Shown one piece after another: positions 21,567-33,307 of a stretch of DNA of 64,000 nt (positions are counted from its first letter, which is position 1; every line of letters begins with the position of its first letter). Origin of the DNA: Ophioderma brevispina (taxonomy: Eukaryota; Echinodermata; Ophiuroidea; Amphilepidida; Ophiodermatidae); NCBI GenBank assembly GCA_023653785.1, contig JAMKCH010014158.1, positions 1 through 64,000 of the forward strand. The letters are read 5' to 3'. The notes under the pieces are model-generated. The model ran no database searches. It had not been told where the DNA came from and was given only the letters and a program-made list of their open reading frames with translations. The translations under genes were made by a program, and so were the position numbers.

Positions 21567-21753
21567 AGTATTCTTCCCACAATGCATTTGTTCCAATACA
21601 ATTTTTGCACTGGTTGCACTGAATTTATAGTGATAAAAGTACTTAAATTGCAAGATTGGGATGAGTTCTGTTCATTTAGGTACTTCACTATAAATTCATG
21701 TGACAAACTGTGCAAAAATTGTATTGGAAGAATTGCATTGTGGGAAGAACACT
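21567..21753. repeat. Foldback element, ~80-bp arms
   Basis: TTCTTCCCACAATGCA, CCAATACAATTTTTGCAC and GAATTTATAGTGA recur inverted (TCACTATAAATTC, GTGCAAAAATTGTATTGG, TGCATTGTGGGAAGAA) around a short loop near 21660. Identity looks around 85% by eye. It has no ORF of its own and resembles other long-TIR MITEs in the window. Confidence 0.82.
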
Positions 21754-22063
21754 ATACCCTCTCTTCTACTGCATATTTTAAATATAAACATGTGAAACTT
21801 AAAGAGGCACTACTTGATCCTCAGCCTCGACCCCCACCTTTCACACCATCAAACCTGAGATTTTGGTAGGGTACCATTGGAAACTGTGTATTTTTTCTCA
21901 TCTCATCTGCAAAATATTTTGAGTGACCTCTTTCCCATTAAGATGCTACAGGCTAATATATGCTTTGTTTAATGGTACCTGGACTATTGTAATGCACACA
22001 ATTACTGCTCACATAAAAATGGTATGAAACAGAAAAAAATATGTTGTCAATGGGTGGAGTACC

Positions 22064-22392
22064 TTTAGGCGACGAAAAAAGAAAACCCTGTTTTACGGGC
22101 GAGCGGACCTTTCGAGTAGGGTCGGTCGTCGGGCGAATTTTTATTTTTAATTTTTTTTTCATTTCTGGAGCTCAAAATTGGCCTAAAATAGCCCAAAATC
22201 TGTCAATTCAGAGAAAAAAGGAAAAATTGTTACAAACAAATTTTCTTTAAATTAAAAATTCCAAAATTTATAAATTTGCGCTAAAAACAGGCAGATTTAC
22301 ATGATTTTTGGAAAACTAAAAAAACAATTCTGACCAAATGAAAAATCAGGGTCGGCGGGCCCGTAAAACAGGGTTTTTATTTTAGTCCCTTA
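22064..22392. mobile_element. TIR MITE, family G
   Basis: AACCCTGTTTTACGGGC on the left (about 22083-22099) and GCCCGTAAAACAGGGTT on the right are perfect inverted repeats. The outer bases (TTTAGGCGAC and GTCCCTTAA) are less conserved. It is about 330 bp and non-coding. Confidence 0.8.
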
Positions 22393-23411
22393 ACATTAAT
22401 TTTCAATAACACAATGTTTATATTTAAAACACAAAAAGTTCTAGCAAGCTATGCAGCTTTAAGGACGGCTGAGACCCAAGACCAAGGTTTCAAGACATAC
22501 CAAGTACTGGTACACGAGTCTATTAAATGACCCTAAATTTTTGGTGAATACCCTACAATAACAAAATATCAAAACTGACAAATTGTTTCATTAAGAGAAT
22601 CTTTGATTACGTCTGTTGAAGTGTAGATGTTTCACAAGCGGTCCAAAAGTAATGATTTTCATACCAGAAAATAGGCAACTTGATGGAGGGACTCAATTCA
22701 CACACAGTATATAGTTCTGCTCATTTAAGACATGAATTTCAACCATATTTAGTAATCGTCCAAACATTGTGATTCCAGTCATACAAACTATATCTCAAAT
22801 ATCGCTACAAGTTAAAATTACCGTTGGATCAAAGCGGATACTTTATTCTGAGGAATGAAAAAATCATGAACCACTTTAGTAAATAGTTTAACAGATAATG
22901 CAAATAAGAAACTTTACGTACTATATGAGCAGGATAATTTGTATTAATTTCTCAAATCTCACCATCTATCATAATTAAATGGGTGATACATTTTGACCAA
23001 CTGATTGGATTATCTATTCCTACAGTACATCCTATGCATATTTAAAATTTTATTGGGGCAAACATGATTTATTCCAGATATTTTTACAGAACTTTGTGGA
23101 GATTGCACAATAGAGGGCAATGTACATGCAAATCATGACCTATATGTAGGTTATGGCATGGTTCTTTCTGTCGATTTGTTTTACAGGAATGAGAGTTCTT
23201 GCATGCTCCCATTTTGTTGCTAGTGCTTAAAATTCTTCTAAAATAAGAGGCGATTTGCGCGTAGGTCAAACAGCTTGGAACAGTTTTGCAATTAATTTAA
23301 AATTTGCACAGTCAGGTTAACATATTGATCTGAAATGTGGTTTTTGACTGAAAAAAACAAATCCACTTAATATCTAGAAAACAATAATCTCAAAGTTGAT
23401 ATTCTTACATG
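22393..23411. other. Intergenic with partial family E copy
   Basis: No gene was seen. From about 23090 to 23275 the order AGAGGGC, ATCATG, CAGG, CCATTTTGTTGC, GCTTAAAATT, AATAAGAGGC, GGTCAAACAGCT parallels the right half of the TIR element at 17124-17507. This suggests a left-truncated second copy. Confidence 0.5.
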
Positions 23412-24595
23412 TGTAGCGGGCCAACTATTTGCCTCAGGATGGCCGGTCTAGAGGGAGTGGGGCAAGTAGGGCCAGTGGAAGGCACCCCCCCCCCACATTC
23501 CTATGTTTGTTTGCCACCCTGGGTAGGCGAGCTGGCAGAATGATTGGAAATTGGGATACTTACTAGGGATAGGTTTAATGATTAAAAGGACTGGTAGCGC
23601 TACAGTGACTAATTAATGAAATTAAGCAATTAACAGAAAATTCTTCGTCATATAACACTATCTAACATTTATTAACTAATGACAGGAATGAGGCGCCGAC
23701 GAAAAGAACATAATAATAAAGGAATAAAAAATATGCCACACCTCTATCTGTACAATTGTGGTTAATATGAAAGTCAAAGTTGAGGTGTGGTGTGTGGGTG
23801 TGTTGCCTGTGGTGTGTGTGTGAACTTTGAAGGTGAGTGAGGGTGGTGTGTGCGTTCTAACAAGACATTTGGGGCACCCTGACACAAACATACCTGTACA
23901 GTATATCCAGAATAAGTTTACCCAGGTCCATTCCATAAAGTAAACACAAGTCCATTGTTGGTTAAATTCGTCCAGCGCTCCAGCTTAAACCATGATTGCT
24001 CACAGTTTTATTTCAACACACAGCATGATGGGTACACAAAGTTATGTCAGTTCGAATCCCTTGTTACACTTGATATACGGCTTTTCTCCAACCCAGTTCT
24101 GGTTCAACGCTACCACTATCGAACTTTTCCATATTTAATAATATACTGAAGATGGTGTGAGTCTCTCTAAAGGAACCTGAATCGCCAACAACGTGTGTCC
24201 CAGCTAGGAAGGCTATGACTAGTTCTTCTCCTTGCCCGTCGCAAGGAGGTCTAAGAACACCCTCCACCTATAATATTTGTGTATATAATTTTCAATATGT
24301 TAATATGGGACTATGAATAAATAACACCGTCAAAGATCTTCCCAACCCCAATTTAAGGGCATTATAGTGTCATCCTGGACTGATATCATGCATAACCTAA
24401 AGCTCAATTGATCAAACATGTTTTTATACAAATAATTGGGAAAAGGTAAGTCGTTTCTTTTTATGGGGACATACTATATTACACTCTTATCCTACCAGTA
24501 CTCTGTCAAAAAGATCTCAGGTTAGGCAGCTCCCACCCAATGACCATCTGTTTTAAGTGATTTAGCAAGTGATGCTCTCAAGAAGTAAAACCATG
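23412..24595 (-). repeat. Left LTR (3' LTR of the minus-strand element)
   Basis: It aligns end to end with 26822-28055 through shared blocks such as GGACTGGTAGCGCT, CATATAACACTATCTAACAT, GGTTCAACGCTACCACTATC and GGCAGCTCCCACCCAATGA. A G/T-rich tract (about 23780-23850) is present in both copies. No purine tract was recognised on the minus strand inside it. Confidence 0.85.
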
Positions 24596-26686
24596 AAAAA
24601 AAAATTGGGGCTAATGACTTCGACTAGGGGAAGGGTCAAGACAATTTGGTTAACAAGGGAACCTCTTTTTCTTCCTATATGTGAAAATGTAATTATGGTA
24701 CCAGCTCACCAGTGCTTATAGCTCCCAATAATAATGCCAATTTGTTACACTGCCCCGCCCTCTCTAAAGCGCTGTCCCAGCGCGTCCAGCTTTCGGATAC
24801 CAAATGGCAGCGTGGTACAGTATATTAATAAAAGGAGTTCAACACCACGTTAATTCTTCTGTGCGTTAGAGTCTACCCAACACCATTGTATGAGTCCAAT
24901 CTCATCAAATTTTGGGCAGTAAAGTTAAACCCTGGTATTAGTTAATTGTCCCGCACAAATCGTTATTGCCATGATTGGTACACTCCCTCAACAGCTACTG
25001 TCTCTGTGTAGTCTCAATCTAACTTGGTAGCTGCCCTCAAATAAGGCTTGGGCTATACCGGTAGTTCAGCACTGAGGCGATGACTCCTTATGTTGGTGTT
25101 GAATAAGTGTGAAGAGTATTTATAATTGAATTTAATGTGTAATAACTGCACTACAGGTGTGCTGGTTGAAGTAATATCAAAGTGAGAATAATAAGTTCAC
25201 TGAAATATAAAACAAAACAAATCAACAGGGCAAATTAGCAAATGGATCACTCAAACACTCTGCGTTATATCGCCCACCTAATTAGCATCTTAGTAGGACT
25301 CAAAATCAGTAGTCAACTTCAGTCAACGTTAACAGCAAAGTCAATATCACCATCATCATCTATGCTCTCTCATCTTCATGATCATCATATAACAATAAAA
25401 ATGATTCGACTCGCAGCTACCATGACTTGTCGTAGCACTGGCCTGGCAGAGTCCCTTGACTGACTAATAGAATACTACTTTGTAGTCCATCTATCCCAAC
25501 AGGATGACCACTCATAAGCACAAGTCATCATTTATCTCTAAGTTTGGTACTTCGGGCTGCGACTACTCAGAAGAATTAAACTTCCATCGCGTAGTTTTAC
25601 AATAATTAACCTCATTGACCTCTTTGACTGCTGAATCAAAAGGTATTGACAAAAATAATGTTTAATTGACACATAGTACAATAACTCTTAGGATAAAGGG
25701 GAGTTACAAATTCTGTCCTGCTGGCACTATTATCCCGTCCTCTGAGTCCACCGGTGCTATGGATAGTCGCGGATCATCACTCCTCAAAGAGTTGAGTTCA
25801 CCTGTGTACCTGGAGAATCAAATTATCCCTCTGAGGTGTCCGATAACACAGCACTGCTATACCACCACTGGTCTCGTCGGATAGTGCTCAGGTTGAAACT
25901 CTTATCCCGTAATCTAATATCATACTAAGTTAGCCTAAATATTTTGCAAATTCAGCTTATTCACGTAATACAACTACATCATACATGTAGAAATGAAGAG
26001 TCATCTGGCCCAGCATAAGTAGTGGTTTGTCAATCAAAGTTGGTAAATTAATATAGAATCCATGTTCACAGAACCATCAAATAGCAAGACAGGCAAACTA
26101 TTTGTGCGACATGGTTAACCGTCTATTAATGTGTTAAAGTTTCTTGGCTCCATTACCATGGATACCATTTACGAGGTGGTAGTAGTTCCTCTCCTCCTCT
26201 ATTTCATTACCATGCTTTAGCATCCGTTGGACTACCGCTTTTGTCCTGAGCCTCATTGAACTAAGAGTGTCCCTTTCCGTGTTGGCAACTGGTGGTAAGT
26301 GCATCGGAAGCTAATTGGCATCCCAATACTCCAATGTAATCCTTCCGCTACGTATCTACTTCCACCATGGTCCACATATTCTATCCATCTTCTTAGGTAA
26401 GGGAGGTTTTAGCTGTGATGTTTCTAATTTCGTATAGCTGGGAGATGCCTCCTTTCCCTATCATTACTCCTATTTCCCTCTGATTACCATAAGTGAGTAC
26501 ATCTTGATTAACATATATCTAACAGGGCGTTTTTCCTGCTTCGCATTGGATATCGGCGACCCGTCTGCTCTGGCTGGACTTCTCTTTTTGGTCACCACTA
26601 AAAGATTTTTCTTAGCTGCTGTTCCTTATTTCTTGCAGCCTGGTTTTCTTCACGTGGTTATGAGCACCTTCTGTTTCCCCTTATTA

Positions 26687-26770
26687 TTAGAACGGCTGAT
26701 CTACTACCTTCACTTCAGCGGCAGTATCCCGGACTCCATCCTCCTCATCACTGTCATCTGCCTCAGCCAT
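26687..26770 (-). pseudogene. Acidic start of a possible gag relic
   Basis: The first ATG after the primer binding site on the minus strand opens a frame whose product begins MAEADDSDEEDGVRD and stops after 27 codons at tandem TAA codons. The position fits a gag start and the composition is strongly acidic. No family match is recognised, so this is a low-confidence relic. Confidence 0.3.
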
Positions 26771-26803
26771 GGTTTTACATAACGACAATAAAACACCATA
26801 GAA

Positions 26804-26821
26804 ATCCCACTCCTGACACAG
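26804..26821 (-). promoter_or_regulatory. Primer binding site for tRNA-Leu
   Basis: Minus-strand TGTCAGGAGTGGGAT is the exact complement of the 15 bases before CCA at the 3' end of common metazoan tRNA-Leu. It lies three bases inside the LTR edge. The expected TGG that pairs with CCA reads CTG, one or two substitutions. Confidence 0.8.
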
Positions 26822-28055
26822 TGTAGCGGGCCACATTTTTGGCCCTCATGATGGCCGTGCCTAGCGGGCGTGGCAAGTAGGGCCCTTGGAAGACCCATTC
26901 CTATGTTTTGTTTGACGGGTAGGCGACTTGCAGATGCTTGGAAATATAGGGCTAATTCCTAGGATAGTTTAGGATTAAAAGGACTGGTAGCGCTCAAGTT
27001 GACTATAAGGAAATTAAGCAATTAACCGAACATTCTTCAGGTCATATAACACTATCTAACATTTATTAACTAATGACATGATGAGCGCCCGAAAGAACAT
27101 ACTAATAAGGAAAAAAAACTAATGCCACCCTCTATCTGTAACCATGTGGTTAATTGAAAGTCAAGTTGTAGGTGTGTGTGGTGAGGTGTGTGTGGGGTTT
27201 GTGTGTGAACTTTGAAGTGAGTGAGGGTGTGTGCGTTCATAACAGACATTTTGGTGCACCCTGACAGGACTACCTGTTACAAGTATAAGTCCAGAATAAT
27301 TTTACACAGGTCCATTCCAAAGTAAACACAAGTTCCATTGTTGGGCCAATTCTTCCAGTCGCTCCAGGTTAAACAAGCTGATTGATCCACAACGTTATTT
27401 CCCCACAGCATGATGGGTACACAAAGTTATGTTCAGTCGAATCCATTGTTAACACTTGATATGACGGCTTTACTCAACACTGATAGTTCTGGTTCAACGC
27501 TACCACTATCAACTTTTCCATATTATAATATACTGAAGATGGTGTTAGTCTCTCTAAAGGAATATCGCCAGAACATATCTAAAAACTAAAATACACAAAC
27601 ACAAGCAAAAAAAAAAAATACTAGACTTGTGTCCCAGCTAGGATTGCTTGATCAAGTTCTTCTCCTTGCCACGTCGGCAAGCGAGTCTAAGAAACCCACT
27701 ACCAAACCTATATTTGTGTGTATATATTTAAACAATTTGTACTGATTTATCTGCGATAGAAAAAAAAATAAAACCTGTCAAAAGATCCCACCCAGATTAA
27801 GCAGGCATATAGTGTATTGCTTGACTGATCTTATCATGAATAAACTAAGGCTCATTGATCAAAAACATGTTTATTACAAATAATTGGGAAAAGGTAAAGT
27901 CTTATTCATGTTTTTAATGGGGAATACTATTATTACACCCTTAACCTATCAGTACTCTGTCAAAAAGATCTCGTTAGGCAGCTCCCACCCAATGATTCGT
28001 GAACCATCTGTTTTAAGTGTTTAGCAGTGATTCTCTCTCTCAGAAGTAACCATGC
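26822..28055 (-). repeat. Right LTR (5' LTR of the minus-strand element)
   Basis: The partner of 23412-24595. It carries an extra A-rich block (about 27566-27622) missing from the left copy, and lacks several short segments present there. It lies next to the primer binding site and so acts as the 5' LTR. Confidence 0.85.
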
Positions 28056-28287
28056 ACATGCAAAGTCGATCTAACTCTCGAAGACTGCCATTTTGTATTT
28101 TCTCTCGTAACCGACAAATTCACCCAGTAGCCTACACGCATTTGCTTCAACCATCAAAACCTTCACAGAATGCAACTGAAATTTTTTCAAATAACCTTTT
28201 CTCAAGTATTCCCGTAAACAAATAGTGAAGGTCCTGGATTATTTTTAAATGAACGATAAAATTGGACAACCTCGCTAGGATTTCACA

Positions 28288-28460
28288 TCATCTCCCAAAA
28301 TCAATTTTACGGACAATTACATACTCCGGTGGTAGCCCATATGACCTTGCTATAGATTCTGCAGTCTGCGCAAAAATGTTGATGGATTCTATGGCAATAT
28401 TGACCTGTGATTCCAAAATCTCAATGATGCCAACTTTTGCATCCTTGAGAACTTTAAGAT
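28288..28460 (-). other. Unrecognised minus-strand candidate exon
   Basis: The minus frame 28500 to 28288 reads into a natural-looking helical segment (LKDAKVGIIEILESQVNIA..., ending VIVRKIDFGR then stop). A pyrimidine-rich tract and an AG (minus strand near 28455) could be a splice acceptor, making this a terminal exon. The plus-strand ORF over the same bases looks like a shadow. No family is recognised and no partner exon is visible. Confidence 0.25.
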
Positions 28461-28860
28461 GGGGAAGGGGGTGGATAAATGAACAGGGGGAAATTTGCAA
28501 AATTTCATTTGTGGTTGAAAGCTATATAAGCATTTTATCTTGTCCTAAGTATTTAATAAAATTCGACATTTTCACTGAAAGCATGTGTCGTCTGCCGTTC
28601 ACAGTTTGTGAATGGTCAAAGTGTTTCAAATGAGGCCGCCAAGTTCACATGAGGCCATCAACAAACGGGACACTAATACCCAAGCCAATGTAAAAGGTCA
28701 TGAAAATCGATCTACAGATGTAAAAAAAAAGCCATTTGATCATTTTACCATTGGGGCCCATTTGATCATTCTACATTTTGGGCCTAGGCCCTACTCTAAT
28801 GACCTCTAGTGACTTCCCCCATTCATGAGAGGGTTATTGGGGTGCTAACCAGAGGACTGA

Positions 28861-28895
28861 GAGGGGGGGTAACTGTGAGGCAGTTACCCCCTCTC
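28861..28895. repeat. G-rich hairpin
   Basis: GAGGGGGGGTAACTG and CAGTTACCCCCTCTC are inverted around TGAGG with one mismatch. No termination or RNA context supports a function. Confidence 0.55.
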
Positions 28896-28945
28896 ATAAC
28901 TGTATGCGAGTGAGTCTGGTAAGTGTCGTTAGTGTTTGGACGATC

Positions 28946-30590
28946 CCGGGGGGCCACTTCTCAAAATGACAAGGGGTGGTATTCATCCGTTGTTCCAAGC
29001 AATAACAAAAAAGAACCATAAATACGTAAATTTTTCAAGCATTGAATTATTCACCCCTAACAGTACAGCCGCGTAATTAGCTACCTGAAACAAGTACTGC
29101 TGGAAGAATTTGCGCCCCTAAGCAAGTATCAATAGCGCAATTTTGCATACCTAAACAGTATTGTCTTTCTCACCTACCCTAAGCAAGTAATTGATAGTCT
29201 ATTGATGCAAATTTACCCCTTTGTACGTAAAAAAAAACCCCAACACCAATTCTTCCAGTGTATTTGAAACACAGAGACGGCTTTGTCTGAGCGTGGTAAT
29301 TCAGAAAATATCTGGGGAAAGTTTTTTTTTTGCCAGTCATGATTATATCCCCGAGGAAAGGTATATTTAAAAGGGAAATGCATTTTGAGCAGGGGGCGTT
29401 TAGTCCAACAATTTCAGGACGTGAGGCCCGGAGGCACGGACTAGTCGAAAAAGTCGACGATATGGCTCCTGAGCGGTCATTGCGCTACATGCAAGCGGCG
29501 GTGAGGGAGGGGGGGCTTGCAATATTCACTTTCCATACGCACATCATGCGAATTTGAGAAAAATTATTTGAAATTTGTTGTAAGTGATCAATATTATAGC
29601 AAAATATAGGTATGATAAATGTTCAAATAGCTTTTTTTTTAAAAAGTATAAAACAGATTTGCGGGTTTAAAGTGTCACAGAGAATTCATATAGTTAAGTG
29701 GCGCGGGAGGGGATGCCGCTCTCTCTGAAGCGCGGACACGCATACCAAGCCTGTTTGCTTCCGAAAACACATTTTCTGATGCAAATTTGGTAAAAAACAA
29801 TTTAGATTTGTAAGTGGTGTAGCTTTAAAAGGCATATAGGCCAAGGCGTCGACGGTACAAGCAGTAAAATATAGTTCATGCATGTAAGGTTTATTTGAAT
29901 GAACTAATAAAATAAAAGGTGTTATGGGAGATTCGTAAACGGCACAGGGTGGGTGAGGAAACCTTGCATGGGGTATTTAATTTTAAGACATTTTCTCGGG
30001 ATCTATAGGATCCGGAGAATTCGCATTAGAAAACGTTATTTTCACCACTTATTTCACGCATTTGCAAGCGCAGCGATAACAATCGCCTTTACCTGAATCC
30101 GCGCAATTATGGACCCAAATTATGTTCCCAAATAGTTATTTTAAGAAAAGAACAATTTAAAAACCCTAGAATTGGACTGATCATTTAAATGTGTATATGA
30201 TGGGTTTTAATGCTAAAATTTATTGTCGTTTCATGAGTAAGTGATATAGAACAATTTTGGTAAGCGACATAATCACGAGTATGGTTTCTTTACCGCGATT
30301 AGCGCGGAAAATTTTGGGAAAAATTAGGGTTTGAGAAGCACAGGTTTGAAGGCCAGTACAGACTTCCGGGAACACTTTTTTTGTTATTTTTTTTTATTGC
30401 TGAAATGAAATATGGACCCTAAATGCGTAGTCCTCATTTGGAAAATATAACCCTTTCTTTATTTTATGATTTAGACCCTTTTCACGTACGTAACGTGCCT
30501 GATCCTTAAAAAACTAACCTTTTTTACGGGGAATATTTGGTCACGGATGATACCCCCTTGGCTATGAAGATTTCTGATCCCCCCGTGGGA
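28946..30590. mobile_element. Possible 1.65-kb TIR element (weak)
   Basis: The left end CGGGGGGCCACTTCTCAAAA then ACAAGGGGTGGTATTCATCC resembles the complement of the right end (GGATGATACCCCCTTGGCTA, ATCCCCCCG), with many mismatches and gaps. Inside the left end, CCCCTAA(G)CA(G/A)GTA occurs three or four times. No transposase was recognised. The similarity is clear only over about 60 bases. Confidence 0.45.
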
Positions 30591-30639
30591 CGTATGCAAC
30601 GAGACTCCTGGACCAGCTGTCCCCGAGCCTACTAGAATA

Positions 30640-32868
30640 TCTGAAGCGATCTAAAAACATTACTAGACCTGGTTCTTATAAACTATCCCATTACATTGAA
30701 AAATTTGCAAAAGCGCATTCTGGCCTCAGTGATCATGAATGGCAATGTCACTCCAGCTCCAAACCCAAGATCAACAAAATTTAAAAAAAACACCTTGAAG
30801 TCTGTTCCTGTATGGAAGAGCAGATATGGTGAGCTTAGAGACTGATATGATCAGCTTCCAAAACAGCTTCCTCAGTAATGACCCTGACTCCCGTCGTGTG
30901 CAGTTAAACTGGGATATGTTCAAAAACAAGACCAGTGAACTTATGGAAAAACACATACCCTCCAAAACATCATGTGCCAGGCATAGAAATCCTTGGGTAG
31001 GAAAATGAGCACAAAGAAACAACGGTTGTACAAAAAGGCACGGGTCACCAACAATTATAAAGACTGGCTGAACTATAAAGAATTCCAGAAGGCAACTCAA
31101 AGGAAACAATGTCTAAATTACTGGTCTTATCAAAAAAAAGATGTTTGACAAGAACGACAAGTGAAATAAAGCTTTTTGGAGGTTTATAAAGTCAAAAAAA
31201 GCAGAACTCTGCAATCATTTCATCACTGAAAGCCGGTTCCAAAGTTGTTTTCGACAGTCAAGCTAAAGCCACTTCCTTCAATTCTGCTCCGTATTTCTGA
31301 AGATACTACAACCATACCAGATCTTGTACAATCTCAATACCCATCAGCTGGCCATATTATTGTCACAGCAGATGGCGTACAGAAGTTGTTGACTTCGCTC
31401 CAAACAAACAAGGCGACAGGCCCAGACCAAATTTCTGCTCGCATCCTCAAGGACCTCGCTGTTGAAATCTCGCCTATCCTGACGTACATCTTTCAGCAGT
31501 CATTGAAGAATGGTGATGTGCCATATGAATGGAGGGTCGCCAACATATCTCCTATTTATAAAAAGGTCGACAGGAGTACTCCAGCAAACTATCGCCCTGT
31601 TTCTATAAAATCTATATGCAGCAAGATCATAGAACACATCATCTTCAGTCTTCAGTCAACATGGTTTTAGACCAGGCAGATCCTGTGAGACGCAGTTGAT
31701 AATAACAACTCAAGATTTGGTCAAATCGTTGGGCAATAAAGAGCAGATTGATGCTGTGGTATTAGATTTTTCCAAAGCATTCGACCGGGTACCACACCAG
31801 CGATTGCTGCGTAAACTTCATCACTATGGTATCCGTAACTCACTTCTGCTTTGGATTGAGAATTTCTTAACAAAACGCTCGCAGCGTGTGGTAGTAGATG
31901 GTGCGTCATCAGAGTGGTCTCCGGTAATATCAGGGGTCCCACAAGGGACTGTACTTGGTCCCTTATTGTTTCTCTCTTTCATCAATGACCTACCAACTGG
32001 CATAACATAAAAACTCCGATTATTCGCTGACGATTGTCTCATTTACCACCCGATATCTTCCATCAATGATACCTTAGCTCTCCAGAAGGGTCTTGACACC
32101 CCCTACATCAGTGGTCTAACACATGGAACATGAAAGTCAACACGGATATAAATGCCACACCCATGCGATATTACACTGCTTCGAAATACCATCAAGGCTG
32201 ATTACCATCTTGGCTTTGGAAGCTCCCTCACCATGGTCGCAGACCACCCCTATCTTGGTCTGACCCTCACAAGTGATATGTCTTGGCAAACTCACATCGA
32301 CATCATCTCTGCCAAGGCTAACAGGATGCATGGCCTCATTAGTCGCAACCTTAGATGCTGCTCCCGGAAGCTACGGCAACAAGCATACCTCACCCTTGTT
32401 CGTCCACATCTTGAGTACTGCAGCCCGGTCTGGAACCCGTACACCAAGAAAAGCATTTCAAAAATTGAAACACGCAGGCAGACTGCAAGTCTCGTCTTGA
32501 TGTACAAGATCACCACCGGCTAGTTGCTTCATTCCAGCTCATTACCTCATTCTATGGGCCAAAGCAGTACTAGGTCATAGGCATGATACAGATACCAAAT
32601 TATCCCGGCAAGGATCCAGATATACAAATACTCCTTCTTCCCACGAACAGTCTTGTGGTGGAACGCCCTCCCTGGCCAGGTCCTCGAGCTACCATCTACG
32701 AGGCATTTAGGGGAGCGGTTGGAGCACACATTATGCTCCATGAATTTTTACTCGCACTTGTATATATATGCACTTGGACTTCTGGCACCGCACATGAGCA
32801 ACAAGTCATTTCCTTGGTGACACATCCTGACTGAAGGACTCTGCCAAGTACAGAAGTAGAAGTAGAAG
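30640..32868 (+). pseudogene. 5'-truncated, decayed CR1-like LINE
   Basis: A dead non-LTR retrotransposon. Fragments in several frames run in the correct order. The end of an apurinic endonuclease domain comes first (LDLVLIN..., GLSDHE near 30735), then a basic linker (30880-31130). Reverse transcriptase follows: ATGPDQISARILKDL, then YRPVSI (to about 31665), [19 protein letters not shown] (about 31750), [13 protein letters not shown] (about 31930), and the catalytic FADD at 32023-32034 just after a stop. Thumb-region motifs are LGLTLTSDMSW, LVRPHLEYCSPVWNPY and SFFPRTVLWWNALP (about 32635-32690). An (AGAAGT)n tract at 32852-32868 is probably its 3' tail. It carries at least four frame changes or stops. 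The 5' end, including most of the endonuclease, is missing. The SKAFD and GVPQG patterns fit the CR1/Jockey group. Confidence 0.85.
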
Positions 32869-33307
32869 GCACTTCCCAAGGACTATTACATGCAAGTGCC
32901 ATGAAAATGTGTGCATGTATATTGAAAGAGTGGGCAATTTATGTTAGGGTTAACACTTGGGTTAACATATTTACCACAAACAGACACACATCCACACACC
33001 CCACACACACGACCAAAGCAATCCCTGTGTGCCCTCTTGCAGACGACATAAAGACTACAGTTTGCTAAATCCACAACCCTTTGTTTTGGCACAACAGCCC
33101 AAAACTGTTCAAGGTCATATGGGTAAATATTTCAATGATGATCTGATTGGTGATGAAACCACACTTAGCTTCGACGACTTGTAATCTGAAATTTGACCCC
33201 CCCCCCCCCCCATTTCACAGACCTGGCTTCCAAATAAACTATTATTAATTCAACAGTTAATAAAACTTTAATATCTTAATATTTATAGCATTTGATTTTA
33301 TAATTAA

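Larger units (their letters stand above)
24596..26821 (-). other. Internal region of the LTR element, no gag-pol seen
   Basis: About 2.2 kb without a long ORF on either strand. Translations of the longest frames lack reverse transcriptase, integrase or zinc-knuckle motifs. The region may be a large deletion derivative or a short non-autonomous type relying on proteins made elsewhere. Confidence 0.6.
23412..28055 (-). mobile_element. LTR retrotransposon, complete ends, coding-poor
   Basis: Two long direct repeats (23412-24595 and 26822-28055) bound about 2.2 kb of internal sequence. The repeats start TGTAGCGGGCC and end near AAGTAA(AA)CCATG, giving TG...CA-type termini. Just inside the right repeat the + strand reads ATCCCACTCCTGACA (26804-26818), the 3' end of metazoan tRNA-Leu. 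The minus strand there is therefore a primer binding site, which sets the element on the minus strand. ACATG directly abuts both sides (23407-23411, 28056-28060) and may be the target duplication. The interior is too short for gag-pol and shows no recognisable RT, protease or integrase. The repeats differ by many indels, so the copy is old and non-autonomous. Confidence 0.85.

Noticed and set aside
24048..24062. Pol III B box GTTCGAATCCC in the left LTR
   Set aside because: The right LTR reads AGTCGAATCC at the same place and no A box precedes it, so it is incidental LTR sequence.
25242..25884. gag or pol fragments in the LTR element interior
   Set aside because: The small ORFs lack any retroviral-type motif on either strand, and their compositions look random.
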